This document shows, one piece after another, positions 7,925 to 17,160 of a stretch of DNA of 64,000 nt (the first letter of the stretch is position 1; each line of letters begins with the position of its first letter). Source of the stretch: Schlegelella_A sp036272325. Its GTDB lineage: Bacteria > Pseudomonadota > Gammaproteobacteria > Burkholderiales > Burkholderiaceae_C. The notes beneath the pieces are model-generated. The model ran no database searches. It had not been told where the DNA came from and worked only from the letters and a program-made list of their open reading frames with translations. The stretch is from positions 1 through 64,000 of the forward strand of contig DATAYY010000018.1 in the NCBI GenBank assembly GCA_036272325.1, in the 5' to 3' direction. The position numbers and the translations under genes are program-made.

Positions 7925-9021
7925 GGCGCGGGCTCCATCGCCGGCGCAACCGTGGCGCTCGGCGCTGGCGTCGGGAAGACGTCGAAGATGCAGCGCACCT
8001 TGTGGCCCGGCACCGGCTCGCGCAACGCCGGCGTCGCGGCGACGCACTCGGGCACCGCGTAGCGGCAGCGCGCCGCGAAGCGGCAGCCCGCGGCGGGGTC
8101 GATCAGCTTGGGCACCGTGCCCGGGATCTGTTCGAGGCGCACCTTCTGCAACGCCGCGGTGTCGATGCGCGGGATCGAGCGGATCAGCCCCTGCGTGTAC
8201 GGATGGCGCGGATTCGCGAACAGCGCCTCGACGGTCGCTTCCTCGACGACCATCCCCGCGTACATCACGACGACGCGCTGCGCCACCTCGGCGACGACGC
8301 CCATCGCATGCGTGATCAGCAGGATCGACATGCCGAGGCGCTCCTTGAGTTCGGCGAGAAGATCGAGGATCTGGGCCTGGATCGTGACGTCAAGCGCCGT
8401 CGTCGGCTCGTCGGCGATCAGCAGCTTCGGGTTGCAGGCAAGTGCCATTGCGATCATCACTCGCTGGCGCATGCCGCCGGAGAACTGGTGCGGGTAGTCG
8501 TGGACCCGCCGCTCCGGCGTCGGAATGCGGACCAGCGCGAGCATCTCGACCGCGCGCTCGAGCGCCGCCTTGCGGCCCATGCCTTCGTGCAGGCGCAGGC
8601 TTTCGGCGATCTGCTCGCCGACGCTGTAGACCGGGTTGAGCGAGGTCATCGGCTCCTGGAAGACGATCGCGATCTCCTTGGCACGCACGCGCCGCATCTC
8701 CTCGCTGTTCGCCGAGACGAGGTCGCGGCCCTGCCACAGCACTTCGCCGGCGACGATCTTCCCCGGTGGCATCGGCAGCAGCTTCAGGATCGTCATCGCG
8801 GTGACGGTCTTGCCGCAGCCCGACTCGCCGACGACGCTCACCGTCTCGCCGCGCTCGACCACAAGGTCGACGCCGTCGACGGCGTGGAGCCAGCCGTCGT
8901 CGGTCTTGAAGTGCGTCTTCAGGCCCCTGATCTCGAGCAGCTTCGGCTCGGGCGCGGCATCGACGTGCCTGGTGCGCGACGCCGAAGTCTGCAGGATCGG
9001 TCGATTCGAGCGGCCCGACAT
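7921..9021 (-). CDS. Oligopeptide/dipeptide ABC transporter ATP-binding protein (OppD/DppD type)
   Basis: Second ATPase of the same importer, 366 aa. Walker A is SVVGESGCGKTVTAM near residue 70, the signature FSGGMRQRVMIAMAL, Walker B KLLIADEPTTALD, and the C-terminal cysteine-bearing segment CRFAARCRYAVPEC. The N-terminal about 30 residues before LLEIRGLKTHF are not conserved. The start at 9021 shares one base with the stop of the permease gene (TGATG), and the 3' end overlaps the next ATPase by 4 nt. The whole 6950-10890 block therefore looks translationally coupled. Family assignment is secure; substrate is inferred only as peptide-like. Confidence 0.92.
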   Translation of the reverse strand: MSGRSNRPILQTSASRTRHVDAAPEPKLLEIRGLKTHFKTDDGWLHAVDGVDLVVERGETVSVVGESGCGKTVTAMTILKLLPMPPGKIVAGEVLWQGRDLVSANSEEMRRVRAKEIAIVFQEPMTSLNPVYSVGEQIAESLRLHEGMGRKAALERAVEMLALVRIPTPERRVHDYPHQFSGGMRQRVMIAMALACNPKLLIADEPTTALDVTIQAQILDLLAELKERLGMSILLITHAMGVVAEVAQRVVVMYAGMVVEEATVEALFANPRHPYTQGLIRSIPRIDTAALQKVRLEQIPGTVPKLIDPAAGCRFAARCRYAVPECVAATPALREPVPGHKVRCIFDVFPTPAPSATVAPAMEPAP

Positions 9022-9917
9022 CACATCACCCGCCGCGGATCGAGCGCGTCGCGCAGGCCGTCGCCGACGAAGTTGATGCACAGCACGGTGAGGAAGATCG
9101 CGGTGCCGGGAAAGAGCGCCCAGTGCGGCGCGATGTCGAGGTACTCCTTGCTGTCGAACAGGATCCGGCCCCAGGTCGGAATGTCGGGCGGAAAGCCGAG
9201 GCCGAGGAACGATAGCGTCGACTCGGCGATGATCGCCGCGGCGACGTTGATGGTCCCGGCGACGATCACCGGCCCGAGCGAGTTCGGCAGGATGTGGCGG
9301 ACGACCTGGCGCGGCGTCGAGGCGCCGAGCGCGCGCGCCGCTTCGACGAACTCCTTCTCGCGCAGCGAAAAGAACTGCGCGCGCACGAGCCGCGCGACCG
9401 ACATCCACCCGAAAGCGCCGATCACGAGCACGACCAGGATGAAGACGCCGATCTCAGGGCCGAACGCGCTCTTCAGCGCCTCGCGGAACAGGTAGATCAG
9501 GATCAGCAGCAGCGGCAACTGCGGCAGCGACAGGAAGAGGTCGGTGAGCCACATCAGCATGGCGTCGATCGCGCCGCGCGAGATGCCGGCGACCGCGCCG
9601 ATGGTGACGCCGACGACCATCGCCATCAGCATCGCCGAGAGCCCGACCGCCAGCGAGATCCGGCCGCCGTAGAGCATGCGGGCGAGGATGTCCTGGCCGA
9701 GGTCGTCGGTCCCGAACGGATGGGTCGCGGTCGGCGTGTTGAGGCGGGCGCTGAAGTCGATGTCGTTGATCTGCACCCGCCAGATCAGCGGCCCGAAGGC
9801 GACCATCGCGATCATCAGGATCAACACGACGAGGCCGACGACCGCGAGCCGGTGCCGCTTGAAGCGCCGCCACGCCTCGGCCCACGGCGAGACGCTGCGC
9901 TGCGGCCGTGTTCCCAT
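9021..9917 (-). CDS. Peptide-type ABC transporter permease (OppC/DppC type)
   Basis: Inner-membrane permease, 298 aa from the ATG at 9917; an upstream in-frame ATG at 9965 would overlap dppB by 35 nt. I prefer 9917, 14 nt past the dppB stop, because MGTRPQRSVSPWAEAWRRFKRHRLAV is a normal DppC N-terminus. The large soluble loop carries THPFGTDDLGQDILARMLYG, typical for this subfamily. The EAA loop is EFVEAARALGASTPRQVVRHILPN, which contacts the ATPases. Helices fill the rest. It pairs with the DppB-type permease immediately upstream. Confidence 0.9.
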   Translation of the reverse strand: MGTRPQRSVSPWAEAWRRFKRHRLAVVGLVVLILMIAMVAFGPLIWRVQINDIDFSARLNTPTATHPFGTDDLGQDILARMLYGGRISLAVGLSAMLMAMVVGVTIGAVAGISRGAIDAMLMWLTDLFLSLPQLPLLLILIYLFREALKSAFGPEIGVFILVVLVIGAFGWMSVARLVRAQFFSLREKEFVEAARALGASTPRQVVRHILPNSLGPVIVAGTINVAAAIIAESTLSFLGLGFPPDIPTWGRILFDSKEYLDIAPHWALFPGTAIFLTVLCINFVGDGLRDALDPRRVM

Positions 9918-9930
9918 CGCGACGACGTGG

Positions 9931-10890
9931 TCAGCGATAGCTGATGCGGGGGTCGAGCCAGCCATAGAGCAGGTCCGCGATGAGGTTGAAGGCGATCACG
10001 AGGCAAGCGAGGACGAAGGTCACCGCCATCACGACCGGCGTGTCGTTGCGCTGGATGGCGTCGATCAGGAGCGACCCGATCCCGGGCACGCGGAAGATCT
10101 GCTCGGTGACGACGGCGCCGCCAAACACCTGCGGCATCGTCAGCGCGACCAGCGTCACGACCGGGATCATGGCGTTGCGCACGACGTGCTTGAGGATGAC
10201 CGAGCGCTCCTTCAGCCCCTTGCTGCGCGCGGTGGTGACGTAGTCGAGGCGGATGACGTCGAGCGTCGCCGATCGCACGTAGCGCGTCCAGCCCGCGGCC
10301 TGGAACAGCCCGAGCACGGAGATCGGCATGATCGACTGCTTGAGCTGCTGCACCCACCAATCCCAGCCGGTTGCGGCAAGGTCGGCGCGGTAGACGAACG
10401 GCAGCCAGTCGAGCTTGATCGAGAAGAGCAGGATCAGCAGCAGCCCAGTGAAGAACGTCGGCAGCGAAAAGCCGATGAAGGCGAACGTGCTGGCGATGCG
10501 GTCGAACCACGAGTAGGGCCGCGCCGCCGAGTAGATGCCGACCGGCAGCGCGATCAGCAGGGCGAGCACCTGCGACGCACCGATCACCGCGAGCGTCACC
10601 GGCACGCGCGACCAGATCAGCTTGTCGACGTCGACCCGGCTGATAAACGAGAACCCCCAGTCGCCCTGCAGCATCGCAAGCAGCCAGTGGAAGTACCGCT
10701 GCCAGACCGGATCGTCGAGGCCGAACTGCTTGCGCATGTTGGCCTGCACCTCGGGCGGAATGTTCGGGTTGAGTGCCATCTCGGCGAACGGGTCGCCGGG
10801 TGCGAGCGCGAGCACCGTGAAGAGGACGACGCTGATGCCGAGGATGGCCGGCAATGCGATGAGGAGACGGCGCAGGAGGTATCGGCCCAT
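9931..10890 (-). CDS. Peptide-type ABC transporter permease (OppB/DppB type)
   Basis: Inner-membrane permease, 319 aa, starting MGRYLLRRLLIALPAILGIS, the standard DppB opening. LAPGDPFAEMALNPNIPPEV is the conserved region after TM1. FGLDDPVWQRYFHWLLAMLQGD is the usual periplasmic segment, and DYVTTARSKGLKERSVILKH is the EAA loop. It lies between the binding-protein gene (stop 10905) and the DppC gene. No frame problem was seen. With its partner it should form the transmembrane channel of the importer encoded by 6950-14560. Confidence 0.91.
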   Translation of the reverse strand: MGRYLLRRLLIALPAILGISVVLFTVLALAPGDPFAEMALNPNIPPEVQANMRKQFGLDDPVWQRYFHWLLAMLQGDWGFSFISRVDVDKLIWSRVPVTLAVIGASQVLALLIALPVGIYSAARPYSWFDRIASTFAFIGFSLPTFFTGLLLILLFSIKLDWLPFVYRADLAATGWDWWVQQLKQSIMPISVLGLFQAAGWTRYVRSATLDVIRLDYVTTARSKGLKERSVILKHVVRNAMIPVVTLVALTMPQVFGGAVVTEQIFRVPGIGSLLIDAIQRNDTPVVMAVTFVLACLVIAFNLIADLLYGWLDPRISYR

Positions 10891-10904
10891 GATCAGGTCC
10901 GCGA

Positions 10905-12689
10905 CTACGCCTCGCTGTACCACTCGCTGAGACTGGTCAGGGCACCGTCCCAGCCCGAGATCGGCGCGACGAGCTGGCGGGCGATGCCGTGCACCGACGG
11001 CCGATAGACGAGTGGCAGGATGGCGTGCTCCCGGCACAGCAGGTCGTTCATCGCGATCAGCAGCACGGTGCGCTTGACCGGGTCGAGCTCGACTTCCGAT
11101 GCACGGTACATCCGGTCGTACTCGTCGTTGCGATAGCGGCTGCGGTTGACTCCGTTCCACTTGTTGGCCTTGTCCGCCGCCTGCCACGACACGAACCACT
11201 GCATGAATTGGCCCGGATCGGGCTCGCGGCCCGAGTTCGCGAACATCTGCAGGTCGGCGAGGAACTTGCCGTAAGTGTCGGGATTGGCCACGTCCGAGGA
11301 AAAGAACACCGACGCGGTCACCGCCTTCAGCTCGAGCTCGATGCCGGCCCTGGCACACGACTGCTTGTAGATGCTCTGCACCTTCTGCCGCACCGAATTG
11401 ATCGACGTCTGGAACAACAGCCGGAGCCGATGCCCATCCTTCTCGCGGACGCCGTCCCCGCCACGTTTCCAGCCGGCCGCATCGAGCACCGCGTTGGCGC
11501 GCTCGACGCTGAACTCGTCCCTGACGTTCGGGCTGTTGTAGCGCGCCGGGTTGTTGAGCACGTTCGGCGTCGCCACGCCGGCACGACCGTAGACGAACGC
11601 CTGGATGTTCTTGCGATCGAGCAGCAGCGTGAGCGCCTCGCGCACAGCGCCGTCACCGAGGACCGGATGGCGCGTCTTCGGGCTCGACCGCTCGCCGTCG
11701 ACCTCGATCGCCGGGTCGGCATGGTTGAAGTTGATCGCCTCGACGTCGCCGCTCGGACAGGTGACGACCCGACCCTTGCGGCTGGCCTCCATGCGGCGCA
11801 GCACGTCGTCTTCGACCTGCAGGTTCCAGGCGAAGTCGTACTCGCCGGTCTGCAGGACGGTGCGCGCCGCAGAGGTCGCGTCGCCACCACCCTTCAGCTC
11901 GACGGTGTCGAAATGCGGCCTGTTCGGCAGGTAATAGTCGTTGTTGATCTCGGCGCGCAGCAGGTCGCCCGGCTTGAACTCGACGAAGCGGTACGGGCCA
12001 GTGCCGACCGGCCGCAGGTTCGCCGGTGCGTCGCGCGACTTGGCGCCGGCGTAGCGCTCGAACAGGTGCTTCGGGACGAGCTGCACGGTCGCCGTGCGCG
12101 ACCACTGCGGCGTCGGCTTGTCGAAGGTGAAGCGCACCGTCTCGGCGTCGATCCTGGTGACGCTGCGGACGCCCTCGTACTGACCACTCGTGATCGCCGC
12201 CGTCGCCGGATCGGCCGCGTAGGCGTGGTTGAAGACGACGTCGTCGGCAGTGAACGGCCGCCCGTCGTGCCAGCGGACCCCGTTCTTCAGCTTCCACGTC
12301 GTCGAGCGGCCGTCGGCGGCGATGCCGCCGTTGTCCCGACTCGGAATATCGGCGGCGAGAAGTGGGACGAGGTTGCCCTCCGGGTCGTAGCGTGCCAGCG
12401 CGTCGTAGAAGAGAATCGCACCCTCGGCGTCCTTCGCACCGGTGGCGAAGTGCGGGTTGAGCAAGGTCGGGCCCTGCCAGAACAGCAGCTTCAGCGCGCC
12501 GCCGCCGCCGCGCCGGGTCGGCTTGTAGGCCGAAGCGGTCTCGGCGTGCGCGACGCCGGCCGCCGCCAGCAGCGACGACGCCAGCGGCGCGGCGATGCCG
12601 AGCGCGAGCAGGCGGCCGACGAACGCGCGCCGCGGCAGGCGACCGGCGCGCACGTCGTCGATCCAGCCGCGCAGGATCTGCTCTTGCAT
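10905..12689 (-). CDS. ABC transporter substrate-binding protein, peptide/opine family, Tat-like signal (paralog 1)
   Basis: Periplasmic solute-binding protein of the SBP_bac_5 family, 594 aa. The N-terminus has a long n-region followed by LPRRAFVGRLLALGIAAPLA and a cleavage-like AHA site. The twin arginine and phenylalanine suggest Tat export. The mature part shows LLFWQGPTLLNPHFATGAKD, NGVRWHDGRPFTADDVVFN and the GTGPYRFVEFKPGD segment characteristic of the family. It sits 15 nt upstream of the permease genes and 72 nt after a second homolog with which it shares much sequence. Tandem duplication with divergence is the likely origin, giving the importer two receptors. Confidence 0.9.
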   Translation of the reverse strand: MQEQILRGWIDDVRAGRLPRRAFVGRLLALGIAAPLASSLLAAAGVAHAETASAYKPTRRGGGGALKLLFWQGPTLLNPHFATGAKDAEGAILFYDALARYDPEGNLVPLLAADIPSRDNGGIAADGRSTTWKLKNGVRWHDGRPFTADDVVFNHAYAADPATAAITSGQYEGVRSVTRIDAETVRFTFDKPTPQWSRTATVQLVPKHLFERYAGAKSRDAPANLRPVGTGPYRFVEFKPGDLLRAEINNDYYLPNRPHFDTVELKGGGDATSAARTVLQTGEYDFAWNLQVEDDVLRRMEASRKGRVVTCPSGDVEAINFNHADPAIEVDGERSSPKTRHPVLGDGAVREALTLLLDRKNIQAFVYGRAGVATPNVLNNPARYNSPNVRDEFSVERANAVLDAAGWKRGGDGVREKDGHRLRLLFQTSINSVRQKVQSIYKQSCARAGIELELKAVTASVFFSSDVANPDTYGKFLADLQMFANSGREPDPGQFMQWFVSWQAADKANKWNGVNRSRYRNDEYDRMYRASEVELDPVKRTVLLIAMNDLLCREHAILPLVYRPSVHGIARQLVAPISGWDGALTSLSEWYSEA

Positions 12690-12760
12690 CTGCGCAGTCT
12701 GCGACGAAGAGTCGAGTCAGTCGCTTGCGGGCAGCGCCTGGATGGGGCGCCCGCACTGCG

Positions 12761-14560
12761 TCAGGCCGGCTGCGCCTCGCGGTACCAGTTCTGCAGCGCC
12801 GAGAAGTCGAGATCCCAGCCCGACAGCGTCGTCACCAGCCGCAGGTTGCCGCCGCGCACGCGCGGCCGGCTGATCAGCGGCACGATGATGTGATCGTTGA
12901 CGACCATGTCGTTCATCTTGATGTAGATCGCAGCGCGCTTGACCGGATCGAGCTCCGACGACCCGGCAGCGGCGAGCTTGTCGTACTCCGCGTTGACCCA
13001 GCGGCAGATGTTGCGGCCCTGCCATTTGTTCGCCTTCTGCGAGACCTCCTCCGACTTGTACTGGTCCATGAAGCGCTCGGCGTCGGGCGCCGTCATGGTC
13101 GTCGTGTACATCTGCATGTCGGCCCAGAACTTGCCGTAGGTGTCGGGGTTGGCGACGTCGGACGAGAAGAACACCGACGCCGACACCGACTTCAGCTCGA
13201 GGTCGATCCCCGCCTTCTGGCAGGCCTGCTTGACGACCGCCTGCTCCTTCTGGCGAGTGCCGTTGATCGACGTCTGGTAGACGAACTTCATCTTCTTGCC
13301 GCCCTTTTCGCGAGTGCCGTCGCTGCCGCGCTTCCACCCCGCGGCGTCGAGGATCTGGTTTGCCTTCTCGACGTTGAACTCCCACTTGGTGTTCGGCGAC
13401 TTGAAGCGCGGCGGGTTGTTCATGAAGTTGCCGGTCGCGAAGCCCGTACGACCGTAGATGAACTCCTGCATCGCCTTCTTGTCGCAGAGCAGCGCCATCG
13501 CCTCGCGCACCTTCGGGTCGCTGAACGCGAAGTGCTTGCTCTTGACGCTGGCGCGTTCGCCGTCGACCTCGTTCCACGGATCGGTGATGTTGACCTGGAT
13601 GAACTCGATGTCGCCACCCGGGACGACGTGAATCTTGCCCTTGCCGCCCGCCTCCATCCGCTTGAGCACCTCGTCTTCGACCTGCAGGTTCCAGGCATAG
13701 TCGTACTCGCCGGTCTGCAGCACGGCGCGCGCCGCCGAGGTCGCGTCGCCGCCGCCCTTCATCTCGATCGTGTCGAAATACGGCCGGTTCGCGATGTGGT
13801 AGTTCTTGTTGATCTCGCCGAGGACGATGTCGCCCGGCTTGAAATCGACGAACTTGTAGGGCCCGGTGCCGACCGGCTTGAGATTGGTCGGCGCGTCGCG
13901 CGACTTGGCGCCGGTGTACTGGGCGAACAGGTGCTTGGGGATGATCATCCCTTCGGCGGCGCAGAACGCGGTCGCCCAGAACGGCGTCGGCTTCTGAAAC
14001 GAGACCAGGATCGTGTAGTCATCGACCTTCGTCACCGTCAGGTCCTTGTAGACGCCGATCGTGACCGCCGCGGTGGCGGGGTCGCGCACGTACTCCCAGG
14101 TGAACACGCAGTCGTCGGCCGTGAACGGCTTGCCGTCGTGCCACGTGACGTCCTTCTTCAGGCGCCAGCGGACCACCTTGCCGCCTTCGAGAACGCCGCC
14201 GTTGGCGATCGTCGGCACCTCGGCGGCGAGGATCGGCACCAGGTTGCCGTCGTTGTCCCAGACGGCGAGCGGCTCGTAGAAGACGCGTGAGGCTTCCTGG
14301 TCCTTGGTGCCGTTGGCGAAGTGCGGTTGCAGCAGCGTCGGACCCTGCCACCAGAGCGTCTTCAGCGCACCACCGCCGCCGCGCTTGGTCGGCTTGTAGA
14401 CCGGCATCGGCTGCGACTGCGCGATGCCGGCGTGCATCAGCAGCATCGACGCCATCGGCGCGCTCAGGCCCAGCCCCACCATCTTCTCGATGAAGCCGCG
14501 CCGCGGCAGCTTCTCGGCGCGAACATCCTCGATCAGGGCACGCAGCTCGACTTCTTCCAT
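12761..14560 (-). CDS. ABC transporter substrate-binding protein, peptide/opine family, Tat-like signal (paralog 2)
   Basis: Paralog of the preceding binding protein, 599 aa from ATG 14560, chosen because a perfect AGGAGG lies 6 nt upstream; the in-frame ATG at 14587 has none. The N-terminus has LPRRGFIEKMVGLGLSAPMA, again a twin-arginine-like signal. The mature part has TLWWQGPTLLQPHFANGTKD, KDVTWHDGKPFTADDCVFTW and GTGPYKFVDFKPGDIVLGE. It is the first gene of the minus-strand transporter operon, with a TAGCAT-like -10 near 14607-14612. Its strong ribosome-binding site, compared with the weaker one of paralog 1, suggests it is the more abundant receptor (inference). Confidence 0.9.
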   Translation of the reverse strand: MEEVELRALIEDVRAEKLPRRGFIEKMVGLGLSAPMASMLLMHAGIAQSQPMPVYKPTKRGGGGALKTLWWQGPTLLQPHFANGTKDQEASRVFYEPLAVWDNDGNLVPILAAEVPTIANGGVLEGGKVVRWRLKKDVTWHDGKPFTADDCVFTWEYVRDPATAAVTIGVYKDLTVTKVDDYTILVSFQKPTPFWATAFCAAEGMIIPKHLFAQYTGAKSRDAPTNLKPVGTGPYKFVDFKPGDIVLGEINKNYHIANRPYFDTIEMKGGGDATSAARAVLQTGEYDYAWNLQVEDEVLKRMEAGGKGKIHVVPGGDIEFIQVNITDPWNEVDGERASVKSKHFAFSDPKVREAMALLCDKKAMQEFIYGRTGFATGNFMNNPPRFKSPNTKWEFNVEKANQILDAAGWKRGSDGTREKGGKKMKFVYQTSINGTRQKEQAVVKQACQKAGIDLELKSVSASVFFSSDVANPDTYGKFWADMQMYTTTMTAPDAERFMDQYKSEEVSQKANKWQGRNICRWVNAEYDKLAAAGSSELDPVKRAAIYIKMNDMVVNDHIIVPLISRPRVRGGNLRLVTTLSGWDLDFSALQNWYREAQPA

Positions 14561-14693
14561 GGCAACCTCCTGAAACGGCCCGCGCACGGGGCCCAGCGTG
14601 CGCCGATGCTATGCGCCAGCAGACAAACGCCTATCCGGGTCCGCCCGGGCATCCCGGCGGCGCCGCAAGAGGTGCGCCAAGGACAAGGGCGCG

Positions 14694-14723
14694 CCCCCGG
14701 GGGGACGCTCGAGCGACCGCTCG
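14694..14723. terminator. GC-rich inverted repeats beyond the SDR stop
   Basis: Two short inverted repeats lie between the transporter operon and the SDR gene, just past the SDR stop. One is CCCCC/GGGGG with no loop (14694-14703); the other is CGAGCG-AC-CGCTCG (14710-14723). No T-run follows on the minus strand, so a rho-independent terminator is not supported; they may only favour pausing. The rest of 14561-14730 holds the leader of the transporter operon. Confidence 0.25.
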
Positions 14724-14730
14724 CGGACCT

Positions 14731-15477
14731 TCAGATGCAGCGGCCGCCGTCGACTTCCATCGCCACGCCGGTGATCATCGACGCCTCGTCGCTGCAGAGG
14801 AAGCAGGCGGCGTTGCCGAGGTCCTCCGGGGTCGAGAAGCGGCCGATCGGGATCGTGGCGAGAAACTTCGCGCGCATCTCGGGCGTGTCCTCGCCCATGA
14901 AGGTCTTCAGCATCGGCGTTTCGCCGGCGACCGGATTGAGCGCGCAGACGCGGATGCCGAACGGCGCCAGCTCGACCGCCATCGAGCGCGTCGCCGTGAT
15001 GACCCAACCCTTGCTCGCGTTGTACCAAGCCAGGCGCGGCCGCGGGCTGACGCCGGCGGTGCTCGCGATGTTGAGGATGACGCCCTTCTTCTGCGCCTTG
15101 AAGCGCGGCACGACCTCGCGCGCCGCCAGATAGATCGCCTTGACGTTGACGGCGAGGATGCGGTCGAACTCGGCTTCGGCGAGGCTTTCAAGAGGCTGTG
15201 GCAAATGGCCCACGCCGGCGTTGTTGACGAGGACGTCGAGACCGCCGAACCGATCGACCGCGGCGTCGACCATCGCCTCCACGTCGGCCGCCTGAGTCAC
15301 GTCGGCTCGCACAGCGAGAGCGGCCGGGCCGAGCGACGCAGCAAAGCGCGCGGCGCCCTCGCCGTCGCGATCGGCGACGATCACCCGCGCGCCCTCGGCG
15401 ACGAATTTGGCGGCGATGCCGGCACCGAAGCCGGAGGCCGCGCCGGTGACGATGGCTGTCTTTTTTTCGAGGCGCAT
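14731..15477 (-). CDS. SDR family NAD(P)-dependent oxidoreductase
   Basis: Classical short-chain dehydrogenase, 248 aa, the normal length. The glycine-rich cofactor motif TGAASGFGAG is at residues 11-20, NNAG near residue 88, the catalytic serine in NIASTAG near residue 138 and the active-site YNASK near residues 150-154. IVADRD after strand 2 carries an aspartate, which usually indicates preference for NAD(H). The end GVAMEVDGGRCI is typical. GAGGGG precedes the ATG. It is a single gene on the minus strand, upstream of and divergent from the efflux operon. The alcohol or ketone substrate is unknown; neighbours do not define it. Confidence 0.88.
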   Translation of the reverse strand: MRLEKKTAIVTGAASGFGAGIAAKFVAEGARVIVADRDGEGAARFAASLGPAALAVRADVTQAADVEAMVDAAVDRFGGLDVLVNNAGVGHLPQPLESLAEAEFDRILAVNVKAIYLAAREVVPRFKAQKKGVILNIASTAGVSPRPRLAWYNASKGWVITATRSMAVELAPFGIRVCALNPVAGETPMLKTFMGEDTPEMRAKFLATIPIGRFSTPEDLGNAACFLCSDEASMITGVAMEVDGGRCI

Positions 15478-15649
15478 GGCGTGCCGACCCCTCGCGGCGA
15501 GCCGGTGGTGAGCGTGTCGTCGATTCTTCCAGCATCGGGGTCGTTGCGACGCAGTCTGACAAAGCCGTCAGCCTCGCGACAGGATGGTGTCGGCAAGCGC
15601 TGCCTAGAGTCCAGCGTCGCCGGCACGAAACGAGCCGCTCGATCTCCCC

Positions 15650-17155
15650 ATGCCCTGCAAACAGCGCTCCCGCCGGCGTCCGCGCACCCCACGTCCGCGC
15701 CTCGCGATGTCGCTGGCGACGATGCTCGTTGCCGGCTGCGCGGTCGGCCCGGACTACGTCCGCCCGCCGGTCGAGGTTCCGGCTGCTTACAAGGAGGCGG
15801 GACTGTGGAAGCCGGCCGAGCCGCACGCGGTCGAAGCGCATGACTGGTGGGAACGCTACGGCGACACGACCTTGAGCGGCCTGGTCGCCCAGGCGAACGA
15901 TGCCAACCAGAACATCCGCGAGGCCGAGGGGCAATACCGACAGGCGAAGGCGATCGCAGACGCGGCCCGGGCCGGGTTCTTTCCGAGCGTCGGCGCCGCC
16001 GCGACGGCGGGTCGCGCCGTCTCGTCGGTCACCGGCAACGGCGCGACCGGCTTCGGCGTCAGCCTCAGCGCCAGCTGGGAGCCGGACCTCTGGGGCGGCG
16101 TGCGGCGCGCCGTCGAATCGGGCGAGGCTGGCGCACAGGCCAGCGCCGACGACCTCGCGGCGGCGCGACTCAGCATCCAGGCCGCGCTGGCCGAGGACTA
16201 CCTGCAGTTGCGCTACATCGACGTGCAGCGCGAGCTCTACGCCCGCACGACGATCGCCTATGCCAAGGCGCTGCAATTGACGCAGGCGCAATACCGCGCC
16301 GGTGTCGTCCTGCGTTCCGACGTCGCGCTGGCCGAGACTCAGCTGAAGACCGCGCAGGCCCAGGCCGTCGACCTCGACGCGCAGCGCAGCCAGCTCGAGC
16401 ACGCGATCGCCATCCTGATCGGTCGCCCGCCGGCCGCCTTCGCCTTGCCGGCGGTGTCGCCGGCGGATGCGTTCGAAGCGCGCATGCCGGCGATTCCGCC
16501 GAGCCTGCCGTCGGCGCTGCTCGAGAGTCGCCCCGACATCGCCGCGGCCGAGCGCCGCGCCGCGCTCGCCAACGCCAACATCGGCGTCGCCAAGGCCGCC
16601 TACTATCCGTCGCTCGCATTGGGCGCCAGCGGCGGCGCCTCGGCCGGGACCGTCGCGTCGCTGCTGGCGACGCCGAGCCGCGTCTGGTCGCTCGGAGCGA
16701 CGCTGGCCGAGACCCTGTTCGACGGCGGCCTGCGTAGCGCCCATACGGCCCAGGCCGTCGCCGCCTTCGACGTCGCCGTTGCCCAGTACAAGCAGACGGT
16801 GCTCGGCAGCTTTCAGCAGGTCGAGGACGACCTCGCGACGCTGGCCGTGCTCGAGCGGGAGACGGCGCTGCAGGACGAGGCCGTCGCCGCGGCGCGGCTC
16901 GCCGAACGGCTCGCGCTCGCCCAGTACCGCGGCGGCACCGTGAACTACCTGACCGTGGTCGCGGCGCAGGCGCTCGCGCTTTCGAACGAGCGCACGGCAT
17001 TGCAGCTGCGCAGCCGCCAGCTGACGACCAGCGTCGCCCTGATCACGGCGACGGGCGGGGGCTGGTCGCCGGGCCGAGACGACGTCGCTGCGACCCGGGC
17101 CGCAGCGCCGCCGGCTCCTGCGATCGAGACCGTGTCGACGTCTTCCGGAAGGTGA
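15650..17155 (+). CDS. Outer-membrane efflux lipoprotein, NodT/OprM family
   Basis: Outer-membrane factor of a tripartite efflux pump, 501 aa. The N-terminus is Arg-rich and leads into MSLATMLVAGCAVGPDYVRP, a lipoprotein signal with the acylated cysteine in LVAGC. An ATG at 15707 would also give a good signal peptide. VGPDYVRPPVEVPAAYKEAG and EAHDWWERYGDTTLSGLVAQ are standard for the NodT family. Two repeats of the efflux domain follow, with alpha-hairpin segments such as LAEDYLQLRYIDVQRELYAR. It is the first gene of the five-gene operon 15650-23748, with TAGAGT near 15606 as a candidate -10. Confidence 0.9.
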   Translation: MPCKQRSRRRPRTPRPRLAMSLATMLVAGCAVGPDYVRPPVEVPAAYKEAGLWKPAEPHAVEAHDWWERYGDTTLSGLVAQANDANQNIREAEGQYRQAKAIADAARAGFFPSVGAAATAGRAVSSVTGNGATGFGVSLSASWEPDLWGGVRRAVESGEAGAQASADDLAAARLSIQAALAEDYLQLRYIDVQRELYARTTIAYAKALQLTQAQYRAGVVLRSDVALAETQLKTAQAQAVDLDAQRSQLEHAIAILIGRPPAAFALPAVSPADAFEARMPAIPPSLPSALLESRPDIAAAERRAALANANIGVAKAAYYPSLALGASGGASAGTVASLLATPSRVWSLGATLAETLFDGGLRSAHTAQAVAAFDVAVAQYKQTVLGSFQQVEDDLATLAVLERETALQDEAVAAARLAERLALAQYRGGTVNYLTVVAAQALALSNERTALQLRSRQLTTSVALITATGGGWSPGRDDVAATRAAAPPAPAIETVSTSSGR

Positions 17156-17160
17156 ACGAC

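Noticed and set aside
9931..9965. The longer start at 9965 for the DppC-type permease
   Set aside because: It would overlap the dppB end by 35 nt and adds 16 residues not typical of the family; ATG 9917 is preferred, though neither has a strong ribosome-binding site.
14561..14730. A small gene or mobile element between the transporter operon and the SDR
   Set aside because: Only GC-rich short palindromes and the operon leader are seen; no frame has domain or start support, and there are no terminal repeats or target duplications.
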